NCBI GenBank assembly: GCA_963691815.1 | Contig: OY829667.1 | Span: forward strand, 17,292,563 to 17,356,562 | DNA: 64,000 bases | Direction of reading: 5' to 3' | Origin: Echiichthys vipera | Lineage: Eukaryota > Chordata > Actinopteri > Perciformes > Trachinidae | Shown here: piece by piece, positions 1-10,314 of the stretch | Numbering within the stretch: position 1 is the first letter of the stretch | Layout of the letters: each line of letters opens with the position of its first letter | Notes under the pieces: model-generated | What the model saw: only the letters and a program-made list of their open reading frames with translations | Told to the model about the DNA's origin: nothing | The model's database searches: none | Program-made: the position numbers and the translations under genes

Positions 1-636
1 ATAGTAACACTGGGTCAAACTGCCCTATCCAACCACTCATTGTCTTTATCAGTGGTCAAGAAAACATACTGGACATGAACTGGCAAACATGATGACACAA
101 TACACAAAGTGTCCAAACAAAAAGGTCTTCAATTGACAGCTTATACTCCGTTTAAAGAAACATGCAGTCACCAGTCACAGTTTCAGTGTCCACTTGTTTA
201 GTCGTCATAGAGGTGGACTCCAGTAGAGCCAGGGAGCTGCTTCTCTTCACCACTCCTGTTCCTCAGTTGTGTCTTTAGCCGATGTAAAACACACAAAACT
301 CTGTTCGCATACAGCTGATGTGACAGGCAATGTCAAAGAGATTCACAACAGTTTGAATAAATCCGGAGAAGCATCCTAAATATGGCCTTAATAACACAAG
401 CACTTGATCTTTTTATAGTCATTCACTTTCATACAAATGTTTAATGAAAAATAATTTAATTTAATAAAAAAAATTAGGACAACCATTCAAAAGACAGGGT
501 GAACTTTGATCGATTTTGGGTGAAATTGCTACAGCAATATATATTTTAATGTTGGTAAATCATGTGAGATTAACTTTCATACAAACGTTTGATTAAAAAA
601 AAAGATTTTAATTTTTTTTGTAAAAAATAATTTTTT
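1..636. other. Non-coding stretch with a short direct repeat
   Basis: No gene seen. Two similar segments of about 35 bases, at about 426-457 and 573-606, both read CTTTCATACAAA followed by a GTTT-containing, A-rich run. They lie about 150 bases apart in AT-rich DNA, so this may be a small local duplication. Confidence 0.5.
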
Positions 637-660
637 GGGGGGTGGGGGGGTGGGGGGGGG
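637..660 (+). repeat. G-run tract, possible G-quadruplex
   Basis: Three G runs of six, seven and nine bases, separated by single T residues, directly follow a T-rich run. Runs this long with one-base loops can form a quadruplex on the plus strand. It could also be simple low-complexity DNA with uncertain length in the assembly. Confidence 0.6.
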
Positions 661-3600
661 TCTAGCTCAAGTTCCCCCTTTGCCTCCTGTGCCAATGCAC
701 TTGTTTATTTGGATTTGTTTTCTCTCCTTAGCCAGCCATTCTGTTTAAAGGCCAGATTATTCAGCAGCTTGGGTTTGTTTGGCTTCATTTTAATAAACTG
801 CCTTATCTTCCACACTATAGTTTGTAAATTCTTTCTCCTGGTTCACAGTAATTCATTCTTTTTTGTTCTGTATTGAGCTGATACTGAAGTCCATTCATTC
901 CATTTTCCATTGCCACAGCCACTGTTTAAGTTCCTCTATCGAGGCAAAAACTAATCTTCATACCACTGAAACACCTTCAGCCAAATACGACCCATCCACT
1001 CATGGATTTCTTCCTTTCTCCATTTCCGCACTCAGTTGTCCTTGCAATCGGTAATAAAGAGAGACTCGGAGTCACCGAAAGTTGCTGGTGTGAAAGTTTC
1101 TGATTGAAACAGCAGTACTAAGGGTATTGCCTTGAGTTTGCTGCTTTCCCTCTGCATGTGTTGAAGTGTATTACATGTTGTGTATTACTGTGCTTTTGTG
1201 CTTTGCTTTAGTAAAACTGAAAAATAAAACCCAGTGCGACTGTTCTACTGCCACTCACTGTTTTGGTAAAGCACAAGTGTAAAGCATATATGAAGCAGCG
1301 CAAAACATTTAATAGAAAATTGGCAAGAAAATATTTGTGGCACATTTTACAATGATTGTCCTACAGTACAGTGTACAGCCCTGCTGTGTCTTCACATCCC
1401 ATCAAATCAATTGTCCACTGATGGTGTATAGACCTATAAATCAACCTATCAACTAATTTTGAAGGAAGTGATGGGACATAAGGCTCTTCGATGGGAGCCA
1501 GACCTCATGACTCCTTTCCTTTCAAAGAGCTATAAATACTTTTTTGAAGGGCAGGAGTTACCTGTGAAAATCCATCAGGCATTGTGCTTGCATGCATGAC
1601 TGTCACATATGTTGGATAAAAGTGTTTTTGGTATGTTTTAGCATAACAGCTGTCTGTGTGAATCCTGCAGCCTGCTGCTGTCACAGCCACTACCGTTAAA
1701 GAGCCGCTCGAAAGAAACATTCCTTTGTGAAAGTAACAACACTATTTGAAGGGTGAAACTTAACTTTTCATATTATTCTACATAAACATTGTAAAACTCT
1801 TGACTGTTGTTTACCTTTGTTTGAAATGACACAGGGGGAAATGTTTCAGAAATAATCTTAAAATAAAGTCACATTCACTTAAAAAAATAAAAAAAAGTAA
1901 TTTTCTTTCATTTTCAGTATATGAATCCTCACAAGCTAGATGTTACCTCATCAAAATGACGTAGTGTAATCTAAGGACCACCTGGCACCATGGCTGAGAA
2001 TAGACCACTCCATCAAGCAAGTTGCTTGCAGTATAACTGCTGAAGTTACTCACTGGCAGCCAGAAAGAGAAAGCATCTTCTTTCATGTTTCCCACAAATC
2101 TCAGCCGTTCCCTCCCTTCTCAGTCCCTCTACCATTTTTCTCACTGACACCAACAATGTAAATAATTACACATAGTACTGAGAATGAAGAACAAAAACAG
2201 AAAAAAAAAATATCCTCCCACACAAACATCTCATAAACCACCACCCTGTCAAAAATGAGCCGCATTTCCAATTGCAGTTTTCGATCTGTATGTCAGTGTA
2301 TTGCTGAAAGTAGTAATTAGGTTGTCAGGGAGAGAGCATGCTAGAGAAACATAATAAGCACCACACACACAGACAGCCTGTGTGGAAGGGACAGTTGGGG
2401 GACAGAAAAGCCATTATGAGAAAACTGATGACAGATGAAGTGCGCGCTATATGTCTTTATTCTCCCTACCAAAAACATATATACATTGACTTACCTCTCC
2501 TAAATGGAGAACACACACATCACGGACAGGCCATTTAGATCTAAACATTGATGCTTTCTGACAGACTTGTTACTGTATACTGATAAATAACCCTGTCAGA
2601 TCTTTATCCTTCCATCTTCCAACTTAAGGGCATCACATTGTTTTGGACATTTATATACTGTATGTTGCATACTACATCGTAGGGGAGGCAATAATGCAGG
2701 AAAACTGTGCAGGTGCCTAAGCAGAGATTAGGGTTGAAACGTCCTTTGGATTGGACCACTGCCAAAGCCACAGATGCAAACATCTGTCACTGAATTTATA
2801 GCATTATCTTGAAAAAGTAGCATCTAGGTGGTCAAGTATAGTCCTTAGATGTTTTTTTTTTCAATTTGCTGGTCAGAAAAGGTCTGCCGTTGTGTCAGCT
2901 GTTTGTTTTCAATGAACCTTGTGAGAGCTCCCCCCTCCCCCCATTGGTAATCATGCAGGAGAGGGCCTGTGCAAAGAGCTTTTGGGGGTTTGAAAGTTGA
3001 TATTGATGACATTTGGCAGATGATGGCACAAATGAACAAGTCAAGACCAAATGGGGTACGGTTTATTGTGTTAATCCGGAGGAGGAAAAGTAAAAGAAAC
3101 AGTGAGAGAGTGAAAGAGATGCAGAGAATAGTGACAAGCAAAGATCCTGACGAGCAAAAAAAAAACTCTGTGAGATATCCGATGCTTAATTGGTGGGAAC
3201 TGACAGGCCATGACAAGTAGGAATGAAATGCAACAGTAAAGGGATTTGAAGCTTCATCTTCCCACCATCAGTCTCGATCACCCATGGCTTTGGTTAGACC
3301 CCGAACATCAGCCACACGCAGAGTGGCTAACTAGCATCCCACGGCTCCACTTCCAATATGACAGTGTCCTTAAGAGAGTCAGCATGGTGGGGTAGAGAGT
3401 AACAAGGGTCTCACATGCAAGAAAAAAATGGAAGCATACATATTTCAGTTGAGGATGTGCATGTTGTGTTTACGCACACAAACCAGCATCAAAATTAAAG
3501 TATGGTTACATTTTTACAGATACACTTTTAATGCATTTACACAATCTGACCACCAATTTTTATACATTATTGGGCCGTGGCAACGCTATTGCAGTGACTT

Positions 3601-5049
3601 AATCTGTCCAGAGGCAGACGGACAGACATATACATAAAATCCTGGTAAAATACTCAAAACTGCCTCTGTGGTAGTTCCTGCTACAGTAGGTGTCTCAGGA
3701 CCAGTGCAAAATCTTTTTGACCTGATAGGCTTGTAACTCACTTTACAGGCTACAAGAACTTCCCAATCTGCCTAAATCGGATTCTTTCTTACTCATTCCT
3801 CATTTGCACAAGGTTTTTATTGGTTATCTCACTGTCCTGGTTTGAGTCACTGTTTTGTCCTCAATGTATTTGTCTTGCTTTTGCACCATGGTGAGTTCTC
3901 ATAATCAATAAAGCACAGACACACACATACGAACACACTTGAACCTCTTTCAGTCCTTTGCCTTCAGCCGTAAAAGTCATTTTACCTCCTCTTTTGTTCC
4001 ATTCACCATCCTTTTCCTCCCATGCCTTCCTCACCATGCTGACCCTTTTCCCTGGAGATCCAGCTGAGATAATGCACAGCTATTAGCTGGGTGGTGACCT
4101 CAGTACAGATAGAAATACCTTTTTTCGCATACCAGCAGCCAAAGTCACACAGCGAGATGCACAAACCAGTCCTCCTCTCCACTGATCATAGAGAGGGCTC
4201 ACAGGTAACAGTAGGTTGTGAGCATGACTCTTCAAGACTGCAGCTGGACTTCGTCTGACATAATCAGCATTACGTAATCTTCAAATTTCACCTAGTACAT
4301 GTCATTCTAATGTGATGGGAGAAACATTGCAATAATCAGCACATAAATATAAATGTATTTGTTTGGTCCAGCTATTTGATCCATATTTGTGTCACCAACG
4401 CACATCACATACTTTTGTGACTGTTCGCCACTCGCTCGATAAATGAACCATGCGTGAGAAACAGATTTTCAGATGGTCTTGTGATTGTTTAATCTGGACC
4501 AGACTTAAACTTAAAGCATTCTCACCTCAAACTACACAAAGGTAAACTCACCAGAATGAGTTTAAGGGCTTCCGCACGATCGAAAACAACCTTTTTTTAC
4601 TCCATCGTTATTAAAAAGTTTTCCTTCCACACGGACTTGGCTCAAGAAATATCTGTGTCCACACAAAACCAGTGAAACCGACTCAAAACACTCTAAAACA
4701 CATGCCAGGCCTGGATTTACCGATGTACCGAATATCGTTTTCAGGCTCTGATAACGCCGGCTGCGTGGGGATGGTCGGCCAAAACGTTACTTAAGATATG
4801 CAGTTAGAGGAAAATGCATCTTCGTGTGGATGGGCCATAACGCTATCACAGTGTTCTAAAGCCTGAAATGTCTGCCAATCATTCTAAAGAAGACAATCTG
4901 ACAATCACACCCACTTCATGCAGTGATCAGTCAGTTGTGTGGAGGTGAGAAAGTTGGTAGAGTTTGACCTTTTTTCCCCTTTTTTACTTTTTACGCAATT
5001 ATTTCTGTCACTTTTTGAGTGCAACACTTCTTCCGGAAGTCTTAAACAT
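661..5049. other. Non-coding stretch, no gene seen
   Basis: Only short chance frames; none shows a recognisable domain. The part at about 4566-4850 is more CpG-rich than its surroundings, with phrases such as 'ccacacggac' and 'gtgtggatgg' of the kind found at ends of teleost DNA-transposon relics. I could not place it in a family. Confidence 0.5.
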
Positions 5050-5192
5050 CACGACACTGAGGGTTTACAGAAATACAAACAAGCCAGAATGTTTTTTCTT
5101 CTCCTGTACCAGAATGTTAACTTGCAGCCAGAATTGTCTCCAGCGCTGACACAGTACTGTGGAGACAGGTCTGGAAATGTGAGACTAGATCC
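5050..5192 (+). repeat. Interspersed repeat, copy 1 (second copy near 33.5 kb)
   Basis: Aligns by eye with 33495-33657 in the same orientation. Shared blocks include 'acaagccaga', 'gcagccaga', 'ctgacacagt', 'ctgtggaga' and a closing 'gactagat'. The spacing of the blocks is kept while the bases between have diverged, as expected for two old copies of one element. I recall this sequence as common in percomorph genomes but cannot name its class. Confidence 0.6.
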
Positions 5193-5424
5193 CTGGAGAC
5201 TAACCGAAGCATCTCATTTTTTAGTCATCATATTAGCATGTGTCATAGTTCCTTCTCCTCAGCGTCCCTTAGGAGCAATAAGGAGATGAAAAAGAGATTA
5301 ATTACTTGAGATAACAATTTGAGCAATATTCGAGAGGTAGGATAAACAGGAGATACCATCATTGTATAGCCCTGATCTCATTCCTGTCTTCATTAGGAAA
5401 TTAGAAATAAATCTAGGCTGCTGT
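5193..5424. other. Non-coding gap
   Basis: Nothing recognisable between the repeat copy and the SINE head. Confidence 0.5.
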
Positions 5425-5475
5425 GAAGAATGCTGTACATGGGGCACATGCTCTACCAGGTGAGCTGGTACATTC
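5425..5475 (-). mobile_element. tRNA-derived SINE head fragment
   Basis: On the minus strand the segment reads AGCTCACCTGGTAGAGCA, which fits the RNA polymerase III A-box region of tRNA-derived fish SINEs, followed by 'tgtgccccatgtac', a typical continuation. No clear B box follows and no tail is visible, so this is a truncated or decayed copy rather than a working tRNA or SINE. Confidence 0.55.
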
Positions 5476-6195
5476 ATGTGTGATAAACTGAGAGATTATC
5501 GATGTAGTGCATCCATTTGTTTGTATTATATTGAGACTCATTTGAGAGCTTGCACTTCCCTCAATTGGCTTTAGCTAGAATCCCAGCAATCAGACAAAAA
5601 CTAAGCCATGTGTTTTTTTCGGGAATGACAATTGAGATGAATGAGAAAATGCACACAATCTCTCATTGTTCTTCACAAGTGCATATTTTTTTTTATCTCC
5701 AGTAGGTCATGTATGTGTGATATACAGGCTAATTGATCTTGAATTTTCCTTTGCTATCCACAATCAGAATTGATAGAAATTATGAGCAAAACTATTGTGG
5801 TTTTCCTCAGTTTTATTCACACAAAAAATGGAACTATGTACACAATTCTGAAAGCTCATGAATCAACAACAAGGCTCCAGAGTGCTATGTAACGAATGAC
5901 AGTGGTGTCTCTGGCAACAAACCACTTCAACTGGTGTTTGATGTACATTGCAGAGATTGGTAAAATCATCAGACTTGTTCCTTTTATAGGATATAATTAA
6001 AATGCAACTTCGATATTTCTTAACCTTATTTCCCCATTTCTGTGTAAGTGACTCATGGCAACAGCTAAAATCTAGTCAAGTATTACTGCATACAGTATTA
6101 CTACTACAGTAGTCTAGTCCATTGCTCATCCTCAATACTGGACCAGTTTCAAAGTTGCCATGAGACACTTATTCAGAAATAAATGGCAAAATAGG
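5476..6195. other. Non-coding stretch, nothing recognised
   Basis: AT-rich, with no long frame and no terminal repeat found. It leads directly to the target-site duplication of the solo LTR. Confidence 0.5.
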
Positions 6196-6200
6196 GTTTG
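6196..6200. repeat. Target-site duplication of solo LTR 1, left copy
   Basis: GTTTG immediately precedes the TGTCA terminus of the LTR. The same five bases, GTTTG, directly follow the TGACA terminus at 9348-9352. A perfect 5-bp duplication is the integration mark of LTR retroelements. Confidence 0.8.
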
Positions 6201-6258
6201 TGTCAGACCGAGGCAGGAATGAGGACTCAGATGCGGAGGTTCGCGGATCAACACTAAA

Positions 6259-6264
6259 TTTATT
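6259..6264 (-). promoter_or_regulatory. Polyadenylation signal of solo LTR 1
   Basis: AATAAA on the minus strand, about 60 bases before the 3' terminus of the LTR. The second LTR has AATAAA at the matching place (44596-44591). Confidence 0.55.
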
Positions 6265-6619
6265 AGCTTGACGACAGGAACGCGGCTCAGGGCAAAAGCC
6301 ACAAACAAAAAATCCCTCCGCACAGGGGGAACAAAACAAAAGTCGCCATTAATAAAGCAAAGTACAAAATAAAGACGCTCCGTCCAGGAGGTAAAAACAA
6401 AAGGCAAAGTTAACAAATAAATCCCTAAATAAAGTCACTCTGTACGGGAGAGAACAAAAGGCAAAGTGAACAAAATAATTAATCAAACAAGGACGGAAAA
6501 CTTACTTGGACTAAACAAGGAATACAAAAACCTGAACAATGAAACAAAGAACTCGAAGACATGAACAAGACTGTGGGAAAAAACACTGTATACATTCGAC
6601 ACAAGGTACGAAATAATTT

Positions 6620-6627
6620 GGCACGGA
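6620..6627. repeat. Target-site duplication of the hAT element, left copy
   Basis: GGCACGGA precedes the CAGGGGCGG terminus and is repeated exactly at 9130-9137 after the other end. An 8-bp duplication is the hallmark of hAT transposons. Confidence 0.9.
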
Positions 6628-7205
6628 CAGGGGCGGGGCTTGCCAACAGGCAAACCAGGCAATTGCCTGGGGCCCCGGCTTCCAGGGGGCCCCCACTTGG
6701 GCATCCTCCCCAGTGACCGGTGCCCCAAGTGCTAATAAATGTACGGCACGGCAACGACAACAACGGGCATTTACTATGAAAAAGCGCCGTAGCAACCCCC
6801 CTTGGGGGCCCCCACGTCACTTCTGCCGTCGGCGCTGTCTGTGTCAATCAGCGCGAACCGCAGGTTTGATTGTTTGTTTAGCACCGAGCTTCGCCCACTT
6901 ACACCGAGCTCCGCGCTTGCGAAAAGATGAAGAGGAGTTATCCCAGCGGGGCAGAAAAGAAAAAACAGAGGAAGGAAAGGGAGGAAAAACGAAAGTAAGA
7001 CAGTGGTAAGTGCATTGTTATGTTTTTCTGACTGACTGTGTTGTGTTGTCACGGACTCCATAGCGGCTAATAAGCTAAAAACTAAGCTATGACGAATGCG
7101 TAACATGACACAGCTACATGAAGCTAGCTAGCAGGAGGAGGTGTGCGCCACTCTCCAGTCTCAACCAGCAGAAAACAACAGAAAGTTTAGTGAGGCAGAC
7201 AGTCT

Positions 7206-7252
7206 AACAACAACAACAACAACAACAACAACAGCAACAACAACAACAACAG
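7206..7252 (+). repeat. (CAA)n microsatellite
   Basis: About 15 CAA units with one CAG interruption, lying just left of the nested Tigger-like element, inside the hAT intron. Confidence 0.9.
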
Positions 7253-7259
7253 CCTAATA

Positions 7260-8103
7260 CAGTGGAAACCGCTTATATGGATCAAAAGGCTTGGGACAGA
7301 ATCATTTCTATACAAATGCGGTTTAAATAATTCGTTTATACTGATCGACAAATCCGCTTATAGTGTTTTTTTCTCATTTTATGAATGAAAACGTGCTGGA
7401 CGTCTGCTTCTGCCGAGTGAGCTAACAGCTAGCTAACGAGTGAGCTAACAGCTAGCTAACGAGTGAGCTAACAGCTAGCTAATGTAAGGAGTTGACACCG
7501 GCAGCAAGCGCGCGAATCATGGCTGGAAAAGGGAAGTCATTGCCACCTGATGAGAAACGTCTCCTCAAGGCTTATGACAGATTTTTTTTTATCGTTTTGA
7601 AAAACCAGTGAACTTGGTGTTAGACAACACTGATCCATGGAAACATGTGAAGTGACTTCTTAACGCGGCGCAGCGGAGCCGCAACACAAAACAGACGTAG
7701 CTTAACTCTTCTTGATGCCGTTGTTATCTTCTATGTTGTTGTTATATGAAACAGTGTTTCAAAGTTTATTTTAAGACTTGTTTAAAAAAAAATGCACCGG
7801 CTTCACGGCAGAGAGTATTTATGAGTTATGTCTGCGCACTGCGCAGTAATATAACTTGCATGGTTCCTCTCAAAAGGAGCATTTGAAACGAATGTGTTTG
7901 AAACCATAATAAAATTCAGTAAATGCTGAAACGGTTCGTTTCGTGCAATTGTTATCATTGAAAAACGATACAAATGGCGTTTAGATAATATTCTGCATAA
8001 AAAATGTGAAATACTGTAATAAGAATTCGGTTATAGCGACCAACCGCTTATAGTGATCAAATAGGCTCTGGACCAACGTGATCACTATAAGCGGTTTCCA
8101 CTG
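7260..8103. mobile_element. Tigger/pogo-like non-autonomous element nested in the hAT
   Basis: Both ends carry CAGTGGAAACCGCTTATA, in inverted orientation (7260-7277 and 8086-8103), flanked by TA on both sides (7258-7259 and 8104-8105). That is the mark of Tc1/mariner/pogo elements, and the CAGTGGAAACC start is Tigger-like. The motif CCGCTTATAGTGATCA recurs next to the right end in direct and inverted form (8044-8059 and 8079-8094) and in weaker forms near the left end, like subterminal transposase-binding repeats. At 844 bp with no DDE motifs it cannot encode a transposase. A 30-codon frame starting MAGKGKSLPPDEK at 7519 was not recognised. Confidence 0.8.
7415..7483 (+). repeat. 23-bp minisatellite, three copies, inside the Tigger-like element
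   Basis: The 23-base unit beginning GAGTGAGCTAACAGCTAGCT is repeated at 7415, 7438 and 7461. The first two copies are identical and the third differs only at its end. Each unit contains the palindrome AGCTAGCT. Confidence 0.9.
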
Positions 8104-9129
8104 TAGTATGTAATACTAAAGTACACCTTCTATGATAAGCTTTGCATAATGATGAGATGAACTTAATAGTGCCAGAAAGGGAGAAATATGTGTTTGGCAG
8201 TACATATGATATGTGCACCCACCACAAGAGTACATCAAGTGCATAATACATGTTGAACTTAACAATATGTTTCCCTCTCATCTCTCCTCAGGATCATTAC
8301 TGTCTTTTTTAAACCAACACATCCAGGGAAGGATGATGTTCCCCCTCCCATCCCTGATGACAACTGTAAGTTCATTATTCCACAATTGATAATGTTATGC
8401 CTTAATATTCTTCATGGCAGTAGTATTAAGCTGTAGTAGTAGAAAATGCTGTGCACATACATAATCATATGCCTGCCCTTAGAGATTCTCATATGCCCTG
8501 TTGTTGTTTTTTGAGTTTAGTTCCATCAACATCCACCTCCAGCAGCACAGTGGTTTCCCAACCTCCTGTGCAGGAACATCCAACCGATGATCAGAGATCA
8601 AGTCCAACTGCTGACACAGATGACTGTGAGTTAAATCATTTTTTTTTACTTCCATAGAGAACATATAACAATGACAATAATAATAACTGCAACAAGAATT
8701 GCTGTAATTAGCCCATGCTATTAAAGATTATTTATAACAAATATACCCTGTTGTTATTTTTTTTTCTTTTTTGTCATCAGCTCCATCAAGACCCAAATGT
8801 GAACAGTCAATTTTATTTTTGTATTTATTTTATTGTTAACAACATTCAGATTTCTATTTTTTGTAATAAAAAAAGTTCATATTTTATATTGTGTTGGTGT
8901 CAGTTAATTTACAACAATTATTGATAGGCGTAGGGTTTTAAGAATTTCTGTTCCTCCCTGAAATTCACTTTGAGAACCCCTAATCTCTTCTAAAGTATTA
9001 TTTTCAGTATACATATCAAATGTCCCAGAAATTGTGTGCAAAAAACGATTTTTTTCACTGTGGAGGGGTGGGGTGGGGCCCCCACAAATTTCTAGCTTGG
9101 AACCCCAAAGGACCCTTGCCCCGCCACTG

Positions 9130-9137
9130 GGCACGGA
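9130..9137. repeat. Target-site duplication of the hAT element, right copy
   Basis: GGCACGGA, identical to 6620-6627. Confidence 0.9.
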
Positions 9138-9157
9138 ACAAGGGGGGAAGACACAGA

Positions 9158-9164
9158 CTTTATA
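9158..9164 (-). promoter_or_regulatory. TATA box of solo LTR 1
   Basis: The minus strand reads TATAAAG. The position matches TATATAG in the second LTR copy at about 44.88 kb. The downstream part of the promoter unit is now interrupted by the hAT insertion less than 30 bases away. Confidence 0.55.
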
Positions 9165-9347
9165 CACATGAGGGAAGGGGAACCACAGGTGGAAACAATC
9201 GGGAACCAGGGAATGACGTCAGACCGGTGACACAAGAGGAAGGGGCAAGTGACCTGGAACGAGAGGAGAGTTATCTTTCAAAATAAAACAGGAAATTCAC
9301 AAGAACAAAAACCCCAAACACAGGACAAACCTCACCGCAGCGTGACA

Positions 9348-9352
9348 GTTTG
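9348..9352. repeat. Target-site duplication of solo LTR 1, right copy
   Basis: GTTTG, identical to 6196-6200. Confidence 0.8.
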
Positions 9353-10150
9353 TAGGCTTTTTCATTATAAAGTATAAGTTCACAGTCTGACTCTGGGAAG
9401 CTCAAGTGCAATATTTACAGTATATGATAAATCCACAGTTATGAATTACAATATGGCAACCTTCTTAATAAAAGTACCATCTATATTGTGACAAAACTAT
9501 ATAATATAAAAAAATCCAATATTATTATCACATTTGATCATCCTGTCACAGTATTTCAGTAGTAGTACTTTTAAATGCATGACACCAGTGTTTCTTTGTT
9601 GCTCTGTAATAGATATTCATCTGACAGCTTTGAGTACAACTCTTTGACAACTCTTTCCTATAAAGAGTTTTGAGAAATGTTGTTACAGTTTCAGGAAATA
9701 TGTTTTACCATTTGGGGAAAAAAACTGTTAGTTAGGAGCCAACTTGTAATAAACCAGAGTGATCCATTATTGTAGTGTTCTCTTTGCTAATCTCAGAGTT
9801 GATATATTTTCCATATAAATCATATCTCAAATACCCTATTTATTTTGTATACATACTTGAAGCCTCTTATCAGCCTTCATTTTTCTTTCCACAGGAGGAA
9901 GATGCCTAGCGAGCAGGCGCTGAAGCTCCTTAGCCGGCCATTCCTTCCTGATTAGGATCACAGCAGAAGGAGGTGGGAGGGAAGAGGAGAATGGGAGCAA
10001 AGAGGAGGTGGTGGAGGAGAGAGGAGAGGCCATCAGGGGAGCTCTCTACGAACACACACCAGTTGACTCCGCTGCACCCTTCACAGTGGGAGCTGTCAAT
10101 CCAATTATGCCGACAGTCTGACTCATCCCCCCCCCCACCCCCCAAAACAT

Positions 10151-10198
10151 ACACACACACACACACACATGTACACAAACACACACACACATATATAT
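10151..10198 (+). repeat. (CA)n microsatellite, interrupted
   Basis: Two CA blocks split by 'tgtacacaaa' and ending in an ATATAT run. A C-rich run precedes it at 10125-10145. Confidence 0.9.
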
Positions 10199-10293
10199 TC
10201 TGTACCCTTCCTCCACCCTTATGAGTTGCAGGCACACATATTCTTGTGCACACACTCAAACATTACAGTCGTTTATAGGCACTCCCTGCTGAT

Positions 10294-10314
10294 ACACACA
10301 CACACACACACACA
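10294..10314 (+). repeat. (CA)n microsatellite
   Basis: Short uninterrupted CA run. Confidence 0.85.

Larger units (their letters stand above)
6927..8839 (+). pseudogene. Truncated hAT transposase gene (first four exons only)
   Basis: Exon 1 at 6927-6994 starts MKRSYPSGAEKKKQRKE, the basic lysine-rich start usual for ZMYM1-like hAT proteins, and ends at a GTAAGA donor. Exon 2 at about 8290-8365 follows a TCTCCTCAG acceptor, reads IITVFFKPTHPGKDD and ends at GTAAGT. Exon 3 at 8521-8625 follows TTTAG, reads PSTSTSSSTVVSQPP onward and ends at GTGAGT. Exon 4 starts at 8781 after CATCAG, reads SPSRPKCEQ, then runs through low-complexity codons to a stop at 8837-8839. Exons 3 and 4 begin in the same phase with similar PS-rich starts. 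The BED zinc finger or TTF part and the whole catalytic and dimerisation region expected next are missing, so no active enzyme can be made. Intron 1 holds the Tigger-like insertion. The exon 2 boundaries and homopolymers were read by eye and may be off by a base or two. Confidence 0.7.
6628..9129 (+). mobile_element. Internally deleted hAT transposon carrying N-terminal transposase exons
   Basis: The termini are CAGGGGCGGGGC and, as reverse complement of the right end, CAGTGGCGGGGC, identical at 11 of 12 positions. A perfect 8-bp duplication flanks them. The element is 2502 bp including a nested 844-bp element. The empty site can be checked against the second LTR, where the matching stretch reads 'ggcaatgagacaggg' with no insertion. 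Inside are four short exons that look like the start of a ZMYM/TTF-type hAT transposase gene, but no catalytic domain, so the element is non-autonomous. Near both ends GGGGCCCC-like motifs sit inside the termini, as in other fish hAT elements of this type. Confidence 0.9.
6201..9347 (-). mobile_element. Solo LTR 1, split by a nested hAT insertion
   Basis: The ends are TGTCA and TGACA and the insertion has a perfect 5-bp duplication. Without the nested element and one copy of its 8-bp duplication, the LTR is about 637 bp. The sense strand is minus: there a TATAAAG box lies at 9164-9158 and an AATAAA signal at 6264-6259, about 60 bases before the end, in the normal U3-R-U5 order. About three imperfect tandem units of about 58 bases occupy 6311-6484. 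The sequence is clearly related to 44533-45061. No internal coding region lies beside it, so it is a solo LTR left by recombination. The superfamily (Gypsy, BEL or ERV) cannot be told from the LTR alone. Confidence 0.85.

Noticed and set aside
5425..5475. Working tRNA gene on the minus strand
   Set aside because: Only the A-box half is present; no B box, anticodon arm or acceptor pairing could be built.
6713..7009. 98-codon plus-strand frame in the hAT
   Set aside because: It is out of frame with the recognisable transposase exon (MKRSYPSG...) and crosses the exon's donor site.
7415..7483. Possible CRISPR-like array
   Set aside because: The three 23-base units are directly adjacent with no spacers, and the DNA is vertebrate.
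8451..8657. Separate small gene with a PSTSTSS region
   Set aside because: This is exon 3 of the hAT gene read through its introns.
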